In this document: piece by piece, positions 44,795-54,559 of the stretch
Layout: each line of letters opens with the position of its first letter
Numbering within the stretch: the first letter of the stretch is position 1
Origin: Sporomusa acidovorans
Lineage (GTDB): Bacteria > Bacillota > Negativicutes > Sporomusales > Sporomusaceae
Assembly (NCBI RefSeq): GCF_900101845.1
Contig: NZ_FNAM01000005.1
Coordinates: forward strand, 62,001 to 126,000
DNA length: 64,000 nucleotides
Direction of reading: 5' to 3'
The notes under the pieces: model-generated
Told to the model about the DNA's origin: nothing
The model's database searches: none
The model's input: only the letters and a program-made list of their open reading frames with translations
Position numbers and translations under genes: made by a program

Positions 44795-46721
44795 ACTTTT
44801 TCAGCGGATTTGCAGGCTCGCCTTTACGCCGATTCCCAAAACATCAGTCAGCGAATGGGCGGATCAGTACCGTATCCTATCCTCGGAATCGTCGGCTGAA
44901 CCTGGCCAGTGGCGGACAGACCGGGCGCCGTATCAGCGCGAGATCATGGACGCCTTTACCCAGCCGGGAATCCATAAGGTTGTCGCCAAGACGGCCAGCC
45001 AAGTTGGCAAGTCGGATATCATGAACAATGTTATGGGGCGATTTGCTCACCTTGACCCCGGCCCAATCATGATGGTACAGCCTACTATTACCGACTCGGA
45101 GGACTTCTCTAAAAGCCGAATTGCACCAATGATCAGGGACACAAAAATTTTGACCAATCTGTTTTCAGACGTAAAATCAAGGGATACCAGCAATACTATC
45201 CTGAGCAAGTTGTTCCCTGGCGGCCGGCTGATCATGTGCGGTGCTAACAGTCCGAATGGGTTGGCCGGTCGGCCGATTCGCATTCTCCTGGCTGACGAAA
45301 TCAACCGTTTCCCGGACAGCGCTGGCACAGAAGGGGACCCGCTGGATATTGTTTTTAAACGGTTGACTACGTTCTGGAACTGGGTGGCGGGGTTGTTTTC
45401 AACTCCAACTATCAAAGGCTCATCCCGCATTGATACCGAATATATGGCCGGTACGCAAGAGGAATGGCAGCACGAATGCCCCAACTGCCAGGAAAACCAC
45501 CTGATCACTCACCGCGACATGGTTTATGATTATACTGAAACTAAAAACGATGACGGCACCAAATTTATCGTTGTTCACTGGGTAAAATGGCGGTGTCCGG
45601 ATTGCGGCTATGAGTTCGACGAACAAACCATGAGAGCGACGCCGCAAAAATATGTTGCCCATAATCCGAACGCATTGAAAAACGGCGTTCGGAGTTTCTT
45701 TGTTAACTGTTTTGCTTCCCCTTGGCTGAAATGGACGGATATGATCCGTGAATATCTGGAGGCCAAGGGAGATCCGGAACGCGAGAAAGTCGTATTCAAT
45801 ACCCGTTTCGGCGAAGCCTATGAGCAAAAAGGGAATTTTGAAGATGAAGCCATATTCTTAAAACGGCGTGAAGCCTACCCCGCAGCATTGCCTGACGGGG
45901 TTTTATTATTGACCGCAGCCGTCGACACTCAGGACAACCGATTGGAATACGAGATTTGCGGTTGGGGTGACAGTGAGGAAAATTGGGGCATAAAAAAAGG
46001 CATTGTACTCGGTGTCCCGGACCGGCAGGAAACTTGGGACGAACTGGACCAGCAACTAGATCGTGCGTATCGGTTCACCAACGGTACCGGTCTTGTGGTA
46101 GCCAGAACCTTTATAGATTCTGGCGGCCATTATACGAAAGAGGTATATAAGTACTGCTACCGCAACATGCACAAAAACCGTTTTGCTATTAAAGGCATGC
46201 CTGGCGCCGGCGTTCCACTGATTTATAAAATATCGGCGGTAAAAGAGTATGGGATTCCGCTGGTACTGATCGGCGTCGACAGCGGCAAGCAGTATGTGTT
46301 TGATCGTTTGTCCATCGAAGAGCCGGGTCCTAAATATTTTCACTTTCCGCTTGACCAGGATAAGGAAAATATGATCGCTGAGGCCATTAAAAAGGCAGGG
46401 ATGCACTTACCGGAATTGCTGCTCATGCGCGGTTATGATCAAATTTATTTCAAGGGACTGGTTGCCGAGCAATTGGTACCGAAAAAAGAGAGAGGCAGGG
46501 TGGTTATGGTCTGGCAAAATATTGCCAAGGATAAGCGCAATGAACCGCTGGACCTGCGGGTGTATAACCTGGCCTGCCTGCACAGCATTAACCCGGACTG
46601 GGAGACCTATAAGCAACTGATTCAAGGTACAAAACAAGAGGCAATTCGAATGAAAAGTGAACAAAAGGCGGGAAATTCTCCTCCGCCTAAATACGGCTGC
46701 ATTAAGAAAGGGGTGTCATAG
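44763..46721 (+). CDS. GpA-like large terminase subunit
   Basis: This protein of up to 652 aa packages DNA. ATPase motifs (KTASQVGKSDIMNN near 82-94; LLADEINRFP Walker B near 175), a CPNCQ...CPDCGYE zinc pair and a nuclease segment (LTAAVDTQDNRLEYEICGWG near 380) identify the lambda gpA family. The start may be GTG 44763, 44766, ATG 44769 or ATG 44775; ATG 44775 (MKKKTVELF) is attractive. It overlaps the small subunit gene by about 20-32 bases. Confidence 0.95.
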   Translation: MVMTMKKKTVELFQRICRLAFTPIPKTSVSEWADQYRILSSESSAEPGQWRTDRAPYQREIMDAFTQPGIHKVVAKTASQVGKSDIMNNVMGRFAHLDPGPIMMVQPTITDSEDFSKSRIAPMIRDTKILTNLFSDVKSRDTSNTILSKLFPGGRLIMCGANSPNGLAGRPIRILLADEINRFPDSAGTEGDPLDIVFKRLTTFWNWVAGLFSTPTIKGSSRIDTEYMAGTQEEWQHECPNCQENHLITHRDMVYDYTETKNDDGTKFIVVHWVKWRCPDCGYEFDEQTMRATPQKYVAHNPNALKNGVRSFFVNCFASPWLKWTDMIREYLEAKGDPEREKVVFNTRFGEAYEQKGNFEDEAIFLKRREAYPAALPDGVLLLTAAVDTQDNRLEYEICGWGDSEENWGIKKGIVLGVPDRQETWDELDQQLDRAYRFTNGTGLVVARTFIDSGGHYTKEVYKYCYRNMHKNRFAIKGMPGAGVPLIYKISAVKEYGIPLVLIGVDSGKQYVFDRLSIEEPGPKYFHFPLDQDKENMIAEAIKKAGMHLPELLLMRGYDQIYFKGLVAEQLVPKKERGRVVMVWQNIAKDKRNEPLDLRVYNLACLHSINPDWETYKQLIQGTKQEAIRMKSEQKAGNSPPPKYGCIKKGVS

Positions 46722-46933
46722 TGGCTAACAACATACAAGAGGATCGGTTAAAAAACTATCTGGACGCGGAACGAAAGACTTTACTCGCCCAGGAATATCA
46801 GGATGGAAGCAAGAAAAATCGCCGGGCTGACTTAAATCAAATTAGCGAAGGCATCAATGAACTGCTGGCCGGCGGCATTGGTGTAACCGTACAGCCCGGG
46901 GGCCGATCCCGCAGGGTAATCTTCAGAGATTGA
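46721..46933 (+). CDS. gpW-like head-tail joining protein
   Basis: A 70-aa protein, the size of lambda gpW (68 aa), between terminase and portal. It has the expected helix-helix-beta pattern (LKNYLDAERKTLLAQEYQDG, ISEGINELLAGG, GGRSRRVIFRD). GTG start overlaps the terminase stop. The call rests on place and length. Confidence 0.75.
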   Translation: MANNIQEDRLKNYLDAERKTLLAQEYQDGSKKNRRADLNQISEGINELLAGGIGVTVQPGGRSRRVIFRD

Positions 46934-46943
46934 GGTTAGAATA

Positions 46944-48587
46944 ATGGCAAAAAAACGAAAACGGCAAAAAGCCAGACTTCCTACTACCTCACTGCTAACG
47001 CCCCAGTCTGGCGCCCAGGTAATTCGTAGAATTCTTAATACCGGGTATTCAGAGAGTGGCGCCAGCTATAAAAAAGGCACAATGGCCGGCTGGCGGCCTG
47101 TACGGAGCAGTCCGCAATCTGATATTGATATGAACCTGCCTACTCTCAGAGCCAGATCGGCTGATGCCGTGATGAGTATTCCACTGGCCTCCAGCGCGAT
47201 AAACACCTCCCGGACCCATGTTGTCGGGGCTGGTCTAAAGCTCAGTCCTAAGCCAAAATACAAGTTGCTGGGTATCACGTCGGAGCAGGCCAAAGAATGG
47301 GCTCGAACCACGAAAGAGGAATTTGATCTATGGGCCAACAGTAAATTTTGTGACTTGCTCAAAAAGAATAATTGGTATGATCAACAGGATATTGTTTATC
47401 AATGCTACATGATTGACGGAGACAGCTTTGCAGCCATTAAATACCGTGAACCGCTGCCGGGCATGCCTTACAACTTACGTATCCAAATATTCGAAGCAAG
47501 CCGGGTATGTAATCCCGGGACACAATCCCTGCTGGGTTCACCTTGGTCGGTGACAGTAAAGAATCCGGATAACGGCAACCGCATTATCAACGGTGTTGAG
47601 ATCAATGACGACGGTGCTGTGGTGGCTTACTGGATTTGCAATCGGTATCCTTATGACCCGACTAACATGGAGATTCCTAAATGGGTGCGAGTAGAAGCTT
47701 TTGGACAGAAAACCGGACAGCCGAATATTCTCCAGATATGCCATGACGAACGCCCCGAAGAATATCGGGGCGTTCCGTATTTAGCCCCAGTGCTTGAAGT
47801 GTTAAAGCAAGTGGGGCGCTATACAGAGGCGGAACTGACGGCAGCTATTATCAAATCTTTCTTTAGCCTGTTTTTTGAAGAAAATTATGCGGGAAATGGA
47901 AATTTCCCATTACAGAATGTATTTGCTCCACACGAACGGGTATCACTGAATCCCAACGACTTTGAACTTGGATCTGGCACTATGAATGTGCTGCCACCGG
48001 GGTACAAGGTGACGACGGTTGACACCGGCCGCAGCCTGTCGACTTACGAAGCGTTCAGTAATCAGCTGATCAGGCAGATCGGAGCAACCCTGGAGCAACC
48101 GTATGAAGTCCTGATAAAAGCCTTTAACTCCAGCTATTCCGCTTCCCGGGCGGCCTTGCTGCAGGCCTGGGCGGCTTTTAAAATCCGCCGCATCTGGTTT
48201 GTCCGCGATTTTTGCCAGCCCTGCTATGAAGCCTGGCTTACCGAGGCGATTGCCATTGGCAGGATTAAAGCTCCGGGCTATTTTACCGACCCGCTTAAGC
48301 AGAAGGCATGGGCGAATGCGGAATGGTACGGCCCGGTCATGGGCAGTGTAGACCCGACGAAAGAAGTGGAAGCTGCCGCTCTGCGAGTAAAATATGGCTT
48401 CAGTACCCGGGAAAAAGAGACGGCCGAAATGACGGGTACTAATTTTGATGAGAATGTGGAGAGCCTGGCCATTGAAGAGCAAACCTTACGGGATGCCGGA
48501 CTATCTACGGGGATGGAAGTGAATACTGGTAAGGAAGGATTGCTGGAAGAGGAGCAAAGACAGCAGAAAGGAGGTAGTCATTTTTAA
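46944..48587 (+). CDS. Lambda-type portal protein
   Basis: This 547-aa protein forms the 12-fold portal. Family features include SAINTSRTHVVGAGLKLSP near 85, YKPxxGV-like ERPEEYRGVPYLAPVL near 270, and the FNSSYSASRAALLQAW helix near 395, matching the lambda portal family. The last base is shared with the protease start. Confidence 0.95.
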   Translation: MAKKRKRQKARLPTTSLLTPQSGAQVIRRILNTGYSESGASYKKGTMAGWRPVRSSPQSDIDMNLPTLRARSADAVMSIPLASSAINTSRTHVVGAGLKLSPKPKYKLLGITSEQAKEWARTTKEEFDLWANSKFCDLLKKNNWYDQQDIVYQCYMIDGDSFAAIKYREPLPGMPYNLRIQIFEASRVCNPGTQSLLGSPWSVTVKNPDNGNRIINGVEINDDGAVVAYWICNRYPYDPTNMEIPKWVRVEAFGQKTGQPNILQICHDERPEEYRGVPYLAPVLEVLKQVGRYTEAELTAAIIKSFFSLFFEENYAGNGNFPLQNVFAPHERVSLNPNDFELGSGTMNVLPPGYKVTTVDTGRSLSTYEAFSNQLIRQIGATLEQPYEVLIKAFNSSYSASRAALLQAWAAFKIRRIWFVRDFCQPCYEAWLTEAIAIGRIKAPGYFTDPLKQKAWANAEWYGPVMGSVDPTKEVEAAALRVKYGFSTREKETAEMTGTNFDENVESLAIEEQTLRDAGLSTGMEVNTGKEGLLEEEQRQQKGGSHF

Positions 48588-49711
48588 TGCGATTTTGGAA
48601 TTTCCGTAATGAAGCCGATAGCGAGGATATTGAACTGAGAATTGCCGGCGAAATCGTTGACGACGACAGCGCCTGGATTTATGAATGGTTTGGAATTGCG
48701 GCCGCATCCCCCAACGCTTTCCGCGAGGAATTGAATCAGTATGCCGACAAAAATCTGACCGTGTGGATTGATAGTTGGGGCGGTGATGTAACAGCAGCTG
48801 CCGGTATTTATAATGCGCTTAAGGAGCATAAAGGCAAGGTAACGGTCAAAATCGACGGCAAAGCAGTATCAGCCGCCTCGGTAATTGCTATGGCCGGCGA
48901 TGAGGTTTTGATGTCGCCTGTCGGCGTTTTGATGATCCATAATCCCTGGACCGGCGTTAGTGGGGAAGCCAAGGACCTACGGCATGTGGCAGATGTACTT
49001 GACGTGATTAAGGACACGATCATGAATGCTTATCAGTTGAAAACCGGTAAATCTCGGTCGAAAATATCACAAATGATGGACAATGAAACCTGGATGAGCG
49101 CGAAAACTGCTAAGTCTGAACGATTTATTGATGACATTCTGTACTCCGGCAAAGAAGATACGGACCAGCCTGTAGAAAATTCCTTTATGCTTAGCCATAT
49201 GGCAATTCAAAACAGCGCAACGGCTTCCATGCGTAATTTTATTGAGGAGTACAGAAAAAATTTACAAAATAACAAGGAGGGAACCGAATTGGCCATTGAT
49301 TCTATTGAGGATTTACAAAGAGAAAAACCTGACTTAGTAAATCAGGTGGTTCAGGATGCTGTTAAAGCGGAGCGGGAGCGAATTATTGCCCTAGATGCGC
49401 TGGATGATCCGCAAAATCCAGCCATCCATGATCTGATTGAGGATGCTAAAAAGACCGGCAAAACAGCCGCTGAAATTCAGACGGTAGTCGATATTGTAAA
49501 AAAGCATTCCAGTGATATTACTGCTGCGGCGGAGAACAAAGCCGGTCAGCAGTTTTTTAATGCTGTTATTACCGACAACAAGGCATCCGGCGTGGATGAT
49601 GCCAAGGCGACGGGGACAAGCAGCAAGGTGGATGATAAACAAAAAGATGCGATGGCTATCAGTTTTATGGCCAGCGTTATTAATAAAAAGAACGGGAGGG
49701 TGAGCAAATAA
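48587..49711 (+). CDS. ClpP-like prohead protease fused to scaffold
   Basis: Residues 1-200 are a ClpP-type serine protease: DSWGGDVTAAAGIYNAL near 62, nucleophile Ser in GKAVSAASVIAMAGD near 93 and His in GVLMIHNPW near 118. A linker and an acidic helical scaffold domain fill 235-374. It matures the head; the scaffold is also made separately from an internal start (see 49289). The gene overlaps the portal and decoration genes by one base each. Confidence 0.95.
   Translation: MRFWNFRNEADSEDIELRIAGEIVDDDSAWIYEWFGIAAASPNAFREELNQYADKNLTVWIDSWGGDVTAAAGIYNALKEHKGKVTVKIDGKAVSAASVIAMAGDEVLMSPVGVLMIHNPWTGVSGEAKDLRHVADVLDVIKDTIMNAYQLKTGKSRSKISQMMDNETWMSAKTAKSERFIDDILYSGKEDTDQPVENSFMLSHMAIQNSATASMRNFIEEYRKNLQNNKEGTELAIDSIEDLQREKPDLVNQVVQDAVKAERERIIALDALDDPQNPAIHDLIEDAKKTGKTAAEIQTVVDIVKKHSSDITAAAENKAGQQFFNAVITDNKASGVDDAKATGTSSKVDDKQKDAMAISFMASVINKKNGRVSK
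49289..49711 (+). CDS. Nested scaffold protein from internal start
   Basis: Inside the protease gene, AAGGAGGGAACCGAA is followed by an in-frame TTG at 49289 (MAIDSIEDLQREKP...), giving a 140-aa scaffold identical to the C-terminal part of the fusion. Lambda makes Nu3 from gene C in the same way. The RBS is too strong and well spaced to be chance in coding sequence. Confidence 0.75.
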   Translation: MAIDSIEDLQREKPDLVNQVVQDAVKAERERIIALDALDDPQNPAIHDLIEDAKKTGKTAAEIQTVVDIVKKHSSDITAAAENKAGQQFFNAVITDNKASGVDDAKATGTSSKVDDKQKDAMAISFMASVINKKNGRVSK

Positions 49712-50082
49712 TGGCGGAATTGGTAAGAGATATTAACAAGTTTGAATATGACGGCTTGATTGGCGGTACTAATCCACCTATTTTTACCAAAAATGTTGTC
49801 ATTGTCAGTGGTGCCGGTAAGTTGGTCCGCGGCACCGTTTTAGGACAAATTACGGCCAGCAAGAAATATAAAACGGTGAATAGCACCAGTGAAGACGGCA
49901 GCCAGGTTGCTAAAGCAGTGCTTGCCTATCCGGTGGACGCTACCAGTACCGACATTGTGGCAACCGTATACTGGTCAGGTCCTTTTAATCGTAAAAAATT
50001 GATTTTCGGCGGCACCGACACGGCTGATACTCACGAAGATGCATTAAGAGACGTTAATATTTTATTGACGTCCCAGCAATAA
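49711..50082 (+). CDS. Lambda gpD-like head decoration protein
   Basis: This 123-aa protein fits the gpD family: a beta-rich fold with GAGKLVRGTVLGQIT near 35 and VAKAVLAYPVDATSTD near 65, placed between protease/scaffold and capsid. It stabilises the expanded head as trimers. Confidence 0.9.
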   Translation: MAELVRDINKFEYDGLIGGTNPPIFTKNVVIVSGAGKLVRGTVLGQITASKKYKTVNSTSEDGSQVAKAVLAYPVDATSTDIVATVYWSGPFNRKKLIFGGTDTADTHEDALRDVNILLTSQQ

Positions 50083-50095
50083 GGAGGAATGAAAG

Positions 50096-51145
50096 ATGGA
50101 TATTAATAACACATATTCGCTGTTACAAGCATTAGAACAGTCTTTCCCGCCACAGACATTATTTAGAGACACCTTTTTCCCTAATCCCTTAACATTTCCC
50201 ACAAAAACTGTAATGATGGATTATCGTAAGGGAAACAGAAAACTGGCTCCTTTTGTCGCTAAAGGCGGATCGGGGAAGAATGTCGGTCGTACCGGATTCT
50301 CCACTAAGGAATATGAACCTCCAATGATGGCGCCGGATCGCCCGACTACCAACGAAGATGTGGAAAGTCGTGGATTCGGAGAAAATGTTTTTTCAACCAT
50401 GACTCCAGAGCAGCGTGCTCAGCAGTTAAGGGCGCAAGATATGGCCGAATTGATGGATATGAATACGCGTCGTATCGAATGGATGTGCGCGCAGTTAATG
50501 CTTTTTGGTCAGTTTGAGGCAAAAGGATATGCCGATGATGGTGAAACCGTCATCATTGATACGGTTACCTATCCGAATTGGACACAAAAACTGACTTTAA
50601 CCGGTTCTGATATGTGGACTGATGCAAGTGCTGATATGTACGGGCAAATGCAGGAAATGTCTCAAACAGTATCTCGCAACAGCGGTCGCGTTCCAGATGT
50701 GGGCATAGGGAGTTATAAAACCTGTAATAAAATCCTGAAAAATGCAAGCATCCTGCAATATTTGCTTATTCCCAACGCGCAGAACTTATCACTGATGAGC
50801 ATTCAGCCTAGAATCGTCAGTCCTGGCGTTGTACGTATCGGATATATTCAAAGCTTAAATCTTGAGATTTATGCCTACGACGGAATTTACGAGGATGATG
50901 ATGGAGATATCCAACAATACATTCCTGATGGGTATTTTGTTATGGGCGTTTCGGGGCGTGGAAGCCAATTATTTGGTGCCGTGACCCAATTAGAACAAGA
51001 TGGAGTGCGGCGTACTTATCAGGGAGCCAATGTTCCTAAAGTATGGAATGAAACTGGTAAGGATGTACAAAAGATCCGCGTAGCCAGCAAGTGCGTTCCG
51101 AAGCCGGAGTTTATTGACGACTGGTATACCCTGAAAGCATTTTAA
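50096..51145 (+). CDS. Lambda gpE-like major capsid protein
   Basis: This 349-aa protein matches the gpE family in length and motifs (FRDTFFPNPLTFPTKTVMMDYRKGNR near 24-49, DVESRGFGENVF near 83, and a DGYFVMGVSGRG-like segment near 277). AAGGAGGAATG precedes the ATG, in keeping with high expression. Confidence 0.95.
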   Translation: MDINNTYSLLQALEQSFPPQTLFRDTFFPNPLTFPTKTVMMDYRKGNRKLAPFVAKGGSGKNVGRTGFSTKEYEPPMMAPDRPTTNEDVESRGFGENVFSTMTPEQRAQQLRAQDMAELMDMNTRRIEWMCAQLMLFGQFEAKGYADDGETVIIDTVTYPNWTQKLTLTGSDMWTDASADMYGQMQEMSQTVSRNSGRVPDVGIGSYKTCNKILKNASILQYLLIPNAQNLSLMSIQPRIVSPGVVRIGYIQSLNLEIYAYDGIYEDDDGDIQQYIPDGYFVMGVSGRGSQLFGAVTQLEQDGVRRTYQGANVPKVWNETGKDVQKIRVASKCVPKPEFIDDWYTLKAF

Positions 51146-51178
51146 ATTCTGCCGATTACCGGCAAAGGAGGTACTGTT

Positions 51179-51430
51179 TTGGATTTACATGTGAAAAGAT
51201 TCAAAGTACGCTACCAAGGCAAAGACTATGGCCCTGGTAGCGTTATTTATAACGTTGAGCAAGAATTGGCCAAGAAATTAGCTGCAGGAAGCAATGGAAC
51301 AATAGAGGCGCTACCCGAAAGAGAAGAGACCACAACAGATGAAACGGACATAAAAAATGAAGTTAGCAAAGTCGCTAATGACGAAGCCGTGTCATTGCCA
51401 TCGGTAGACCCGAAAAAGACTATGAAATAG
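51179..51430 (+). CDS. Hypothetical head-tail region protein (83 aa)
   Basis: TTG 51179 follows AAAGGAGGTAC. The first 45 residues look folded (VKRFKVRYQGKDYGPGSVIYNV); the rest is acidic and low-complexity (EREETTTDETD). It is probably a head-tail connector or virion accessory protein; not recognised. Confidence 0.65.
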   Translation: MDLHVKRFKVRYQGKDYGPGSVIYNVEQELAKKLAAGSNGTIEALPEREETTTDETDIKNEVSKVANDEAVSLPSVDPKKTMK

Positions 51431-51439
51431 GGTGATGCT

Positions 51440-51763
51440 GTGAATCTGAAAGATGTTATGGCTACCGATATTAACGATGTTTTTCTGGATCATGACGAAT
51501 TCGCTACCTATCACGACATCAATGGCAAGCAAATTCTCTGCGTCATCGATGAGGATATTTCCAAGCAACGCAATAATCGGCAAAGCGATACCTATGATGG
51601 CCTTTATCAAAGAGAATTAACACTCTTTGTTAGCGAGGTGGATATTGGCTACCGGCCGGAACGGGACCAGAAAATGACCGTGGACGGTGAATGGTACAAG
51701 GTGCTTAACTGCGGAGCCGGCGGCGGAATGCTGGAAATTGATTTGGGGGCGAACCGGGCATGA
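51440..51763 (+). CDS. Head-tail connector-like protein (107 aa)
   Basis: A GTG-started 107-aa beta-rich protein between capsid and Z-like genes, the place of lambda FII / Gifsy-2-type joining proteins. VDGEWYKVLNCGAGGGMLEIDL near the end is the type of strand pattern these proteins have. It overlaps the next gene by four bases. Confidence 0.65.
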   Translation: MNLKDVMATDINDVFLDHDEFATYHDINGKQILCVIDEDISKQRNNRQSDTYDGLYQRELTLFVSEVDIGYRPERDQKMTVDGEWYKVLNCGAGGGMLEIDLGANRA

Positions 51764-52323
51764 TTGACCTTACCGCGGAGCGGATAGAATTGGCCCAAAT
51801 GATGTTGGGGCACATTCCCGGAGCCGTTCCCCAAGCATTGACCAATGCCATCAACCGGTCGGCAGAAGGAGCGCGAACGGATGCAGTCGCTAAAGCCAAA
51901 GAGGAATATGTCATCACCGCGGGGCGAATCAGGGCAACGATTGGACTAAAAAAAGCCAATGCATCAAATCTGTCGGCTGCTGTAATATCGCGCGGCAGGC
52001 CAAACTCGCTTTCCTATTTCAAGCTTCGCCCCGGGAAGGCAACAAAACGCCGCCCGTCGGCAGGCATATTCGCGCAAGTAAAACGCTCAGGTGGCGGTCC
52101 AATTGCCAAATCATTTATTGCTAAGATGGCAAACGGACATGAAGGTGTGTTTAATCGTACAGGAGCAAAAAGGATGCCCATTGTAGAGCGATATGGCCCC
52201 TCTGCGCCACAAATGTTAGAAAACGAGTCGGTTTCAAGGTATGTGGAGGCAGGGGCCACCCGGCGATTAGATGAGCGCCTAGGCCATGAAATTAACCGTT
52301 TATTAGAAAGGTATGGAAAATGA
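51760..52323 (+). CDS. Minor tail protein Z-like
   Basis: This 187-aa protein resembles prophage minor tail protein Z: IPGAVPQALTNAINRSAEGARTDAVAKAKEEY at 20-50, then AVISRGRPNSLSYFKLRPGK and a C-terminal helix (RLGHEINRLLERYGK). It should help join head and tail. ATG overlaps the preceding stop (ATGA), and the next gene overlaps its stop. Confidence 0.85.
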   Translation: MIDLTAERIELAQMMLGHIPGAVPQALTNAINRSAEGARTDAVAKAKEEYVITAGRIRATIGLKKANASNLSAAVISRGRPNSLSYFKLRPGKATKRRPSAGIFAQVKRSGGGPIAKSFIAKMANGHEGVFNRTGAKRMPIVERYGPSAPQMLENESVSRYVEAGATRRLDERLGHEINRLLERYGK

Positions 52324-52817
52324 GTACACCCTTAATTTTGGTCGATGAATTGTGCCGGCTGATTACTGATGCAACCGGCGAACTGATTCTAGAAGCAAAG
52401 ACGGGACCCTCCAGGCCGCCGTCGGTGATACCCGGGTTTCTGGATGATGACGAACCAAAGCCGGGGAAACCACCGGAAGAAAAAGCCGTGCCGTTTGTTC
52501 TGGTCCGCTTTCGTTCCGGCGAGGACACCGAGCAGGCCGGTATGGCAACTGTCCGGCTGATTGCCACTACCTATTCCAAACACGGCCAGGGTTGGCGGGA
52601 TCCTATGAATGTGTTGGAGCGTATCCGGCAGGCTATTTTGACGCACCGGCCGCTGGTCCGGCAATTTGATCTGCAGCTGCCAATCAAGTGGGACATGCCA
52701 GAAGAGCAGCCCTGGCCGTACTGGATTGCCTGGATGACTACTTCATGGACTATCGGACGGCCCATTCTAACAGAAATGGAGGATACTATGTATGGCGAAA
52801 ACATCTACTACCGATGA
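52320..52817 (+). CDS. Tail-completion-like protein (165 aa)
   Basis: This 165-aa protein sits where tail terminator proteins are encoded. It has a Pro-rich loop (about 28-60), then FVLVRFRSGEDTEQAGMATVRLIATTYSKHGQGWRDPMNVLERIR, a beta-alpha pattern seen in tail completion proteins. The family call is tentative. Confidence 0.6.
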   Translation: MSTPLILVDELCRLITDATGELILEAKTGPSRPPSVIPGFLDDDEPKPGKPPEEKAVPFVLVRFRSGEDTEQAGMATVRLIATTYSKHGQGWRDPMNVLERIRQAILTHRPLVRQFDLQLPIKWDMPEEQPWPYWIAWMTTSWTIGRPILTEMEDTMYGENIYYR

Positions 52818-53088
52818 ACAAGCGCCCGTTAAACCGGAGCGCTTTATTTATTGCGGGCCCAGCCTGCCTGGTGGGCTGCTGCAACAATACACCATTTATA
52901 AAGGCGGCATTCCGGTGCATCTGAGCGATGCAATCGAAAAATGCCCTGCCATTAAAGCGTTATTCGTAGCGCCGGCAAAGCTACAGGCTGTTACTGCAGC
53001 TATTCAATCCGCAGGCACACTGGAAAACCTGCGATACAAAGAAATTCAAAAATTTCTCCAGGAAGGAGGTCTGAAACGTGACATATAA
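52792..53088 (+). CDS. Hypothetical tail protein (98 aa)
   Basis: ATG 52792 follows GGAGGATAC and overlaps the previous gene. The 98-aa protein (LPGGLLQQYTIYKGGIPVHLSDAIEKCPAIKALFV) is placed immediately before the sheath gene, as small accessory genes of Mu-like phages are. Not recognised. Confidence 0.6.
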   Translation: MAKTSTTDEQAPVKPERFIYCGPSLPGGLLQQYTIYKGGIPVHLSDAIEKCPAIKALFVAPAKLQAVTAAIQSAGTLENLRYKEIQKFLQEGGLKRDI

Positions 53089-54538
53089 GCACGGTATATA
53101 TCCGTCTGAAGTGCCGACGTCCGTTATACCGCCGATTGAAGCCGAGTCCGGCCTGCCGGTTGTATTCGGTACGGCACCGTTGCATTTGGCCAGCGCCTCA
53201 GCCGGCGCTAACAATCCGGTGCTGGCGTACACCTATGCTGAGGCGGTGGCGGCTTTTGGCTATTCGGACGACTGGAAAAACTACACGCTTTGCGAATTTA
53301 TCTATAGTCATTTTTCTCTATTCAACGTAGCGCCGGTGGTTCTGGTCAACGTGCTTGATCCGAATGTGCACAAAGAAGCAATCACAAATCAGACAGTTGA
53401 AATTACCCAAGATACGGCCATTATTACCAGCGCCCCCGTCCTGCTTGATACTCTGGAGGTTAAACTGGCGGAAGCCGGCCAGCCGTTGGTAAAGGGTACT
53501 GATTATGTTGCCGGCTACAATGACGACCGGAATGTAGTCATTACCCCGATTAATGGCGGCGCTATTTCAAATGAACAGACTTCACTGATCGTCAGCTACA
53601 CCAAATTGAAGCCGGATATGGTCAGTAAGGACGATATTGTCGGCGGTATTGACAGTACAACCGGTGAGCCAGAAGGCTTGGAACTGGTCGCTAAGGTGTA
53701 TCCGCTGTTTCAACTTGTTCCCGGCCAGGTTTTGGCCCCTGGCTGGTCCACGGACCCGCTGGTTGCCGCCGTCCTGCACGCCAAGGCTGGCAGTATCAAC
53801 GGCGTATTTCATGCAACGGCCATTGCCGACATCCCCACGACCGGTGCGGGAGCGGCCACACAATACACGCAGGCGCCAGCCTGGAAAACCAATAACAACT
53901 ATGTCAATAAACAACTGATCGTCTGCTGGCCGAAAGTGGCCTTAAGCGGTAAGACGTTCCATCTCAGCACGCAACTGGCCGGGATTTGTTGCCAGACGGA
54001 TGCAGACAACGACGATATTCCATATATGTCGCCATCCAACAAGTCCCTGCAGGCAAACGGAGCGGTAACGGCAGATGGCAAAAAGGTATACCTAGATCTG
54101 ACGCAGGCCAACTATCTCAATGGACAAGGCATTGTAACGGCATTAAATTTTATCGGCGGCTGGAGGCTCTGGGGCAATCGCACCAGCGCCTATCCGGGCA
54201 GCAGCGACATTAAGGATACCTTTATTCCGGTACGGCGGATGTTCAACTGGATTGCTAACACGCTGGTATTGACGCATTGGCAGAAGGTGGACGCGCCGAT
54301 TACCCGTCGACTGGTCGAAACACTGGTAGACAGTGCTAACATTTGGTTTAATGGTCTGGCGGCCCGGGAAATGATCCTCGGAGGCCGGGTAGAGTTTTTA
54401 GAGGAGGAGAATCCGAAAACCGATCTACTGAACGGAGTGTTCCGGCTCCACTATTACGTGGCGCCGCCACCGCCGGCTGAAGATATCGAGGAAGTCATTG
54501 AATACGATGTTTCCTATTTTAACACCCTGTTTGATTGA
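53078..54538 (+). CDS. Contractile tail sheath protein
   Basis: This 486-aa protein belongs to the FI-type sheath family: the N-terminal GIYPSEVPTSVIPPIEAESGLPVVFGTAP opening, a domain with DPNVHKEAITNQTVEITQD, and a C-terminal handshake region (GLAAREMILGGRVEFLEEENP and RLHYYVAPPPPAEDIE). It contracts around the tube and proves that the virion is a myovirus. Confidence 0.96.
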   Translation: MTYKHGIYPSEVPTSVIPPIEAESGLPVVFGTAPLHLASASAGANNPVLAYTYAEAVAAFGYSDDWKNYTLCEFIYSHFSLFNVAPVVLVNVLDPNVHKEAITNQTVEITQDTAIITSAPVLLDTLEVKLAEAGQPLVKGTDYVAGYNDDRNVVITPINGGAISNEQTSLIVSYTKLKPDMVSKDDIVGGIDSTTGEPEGLELVAKVYPLFQLVPGQVLAPGWSTDPLVAAVLHAKAGSINGVFHATAIADIPTTGAGAATQYTQAPAWKTNNNYVNKQLIVCWPKVALSGKTFHLSTQLAGICCQTDADNDDIPYMSPSNKSLQANGAVTADGKKVYLDLTQANYLNGQGIVTALNFIGGWRLWGNRTSAYPGSSDIKDTFIPVRRMFNWIANTLVLTHWQKVDAPITRRLVETLVDSANIWFNGLAAREMILGGRVEFLEEENPKTDLLNGVFRLHYYVAPPPPAEDIEEVIEYDVSYFNTLFD

Positions 54539-54559
54539 ACAGGAAAGGAGGTTTAATCT

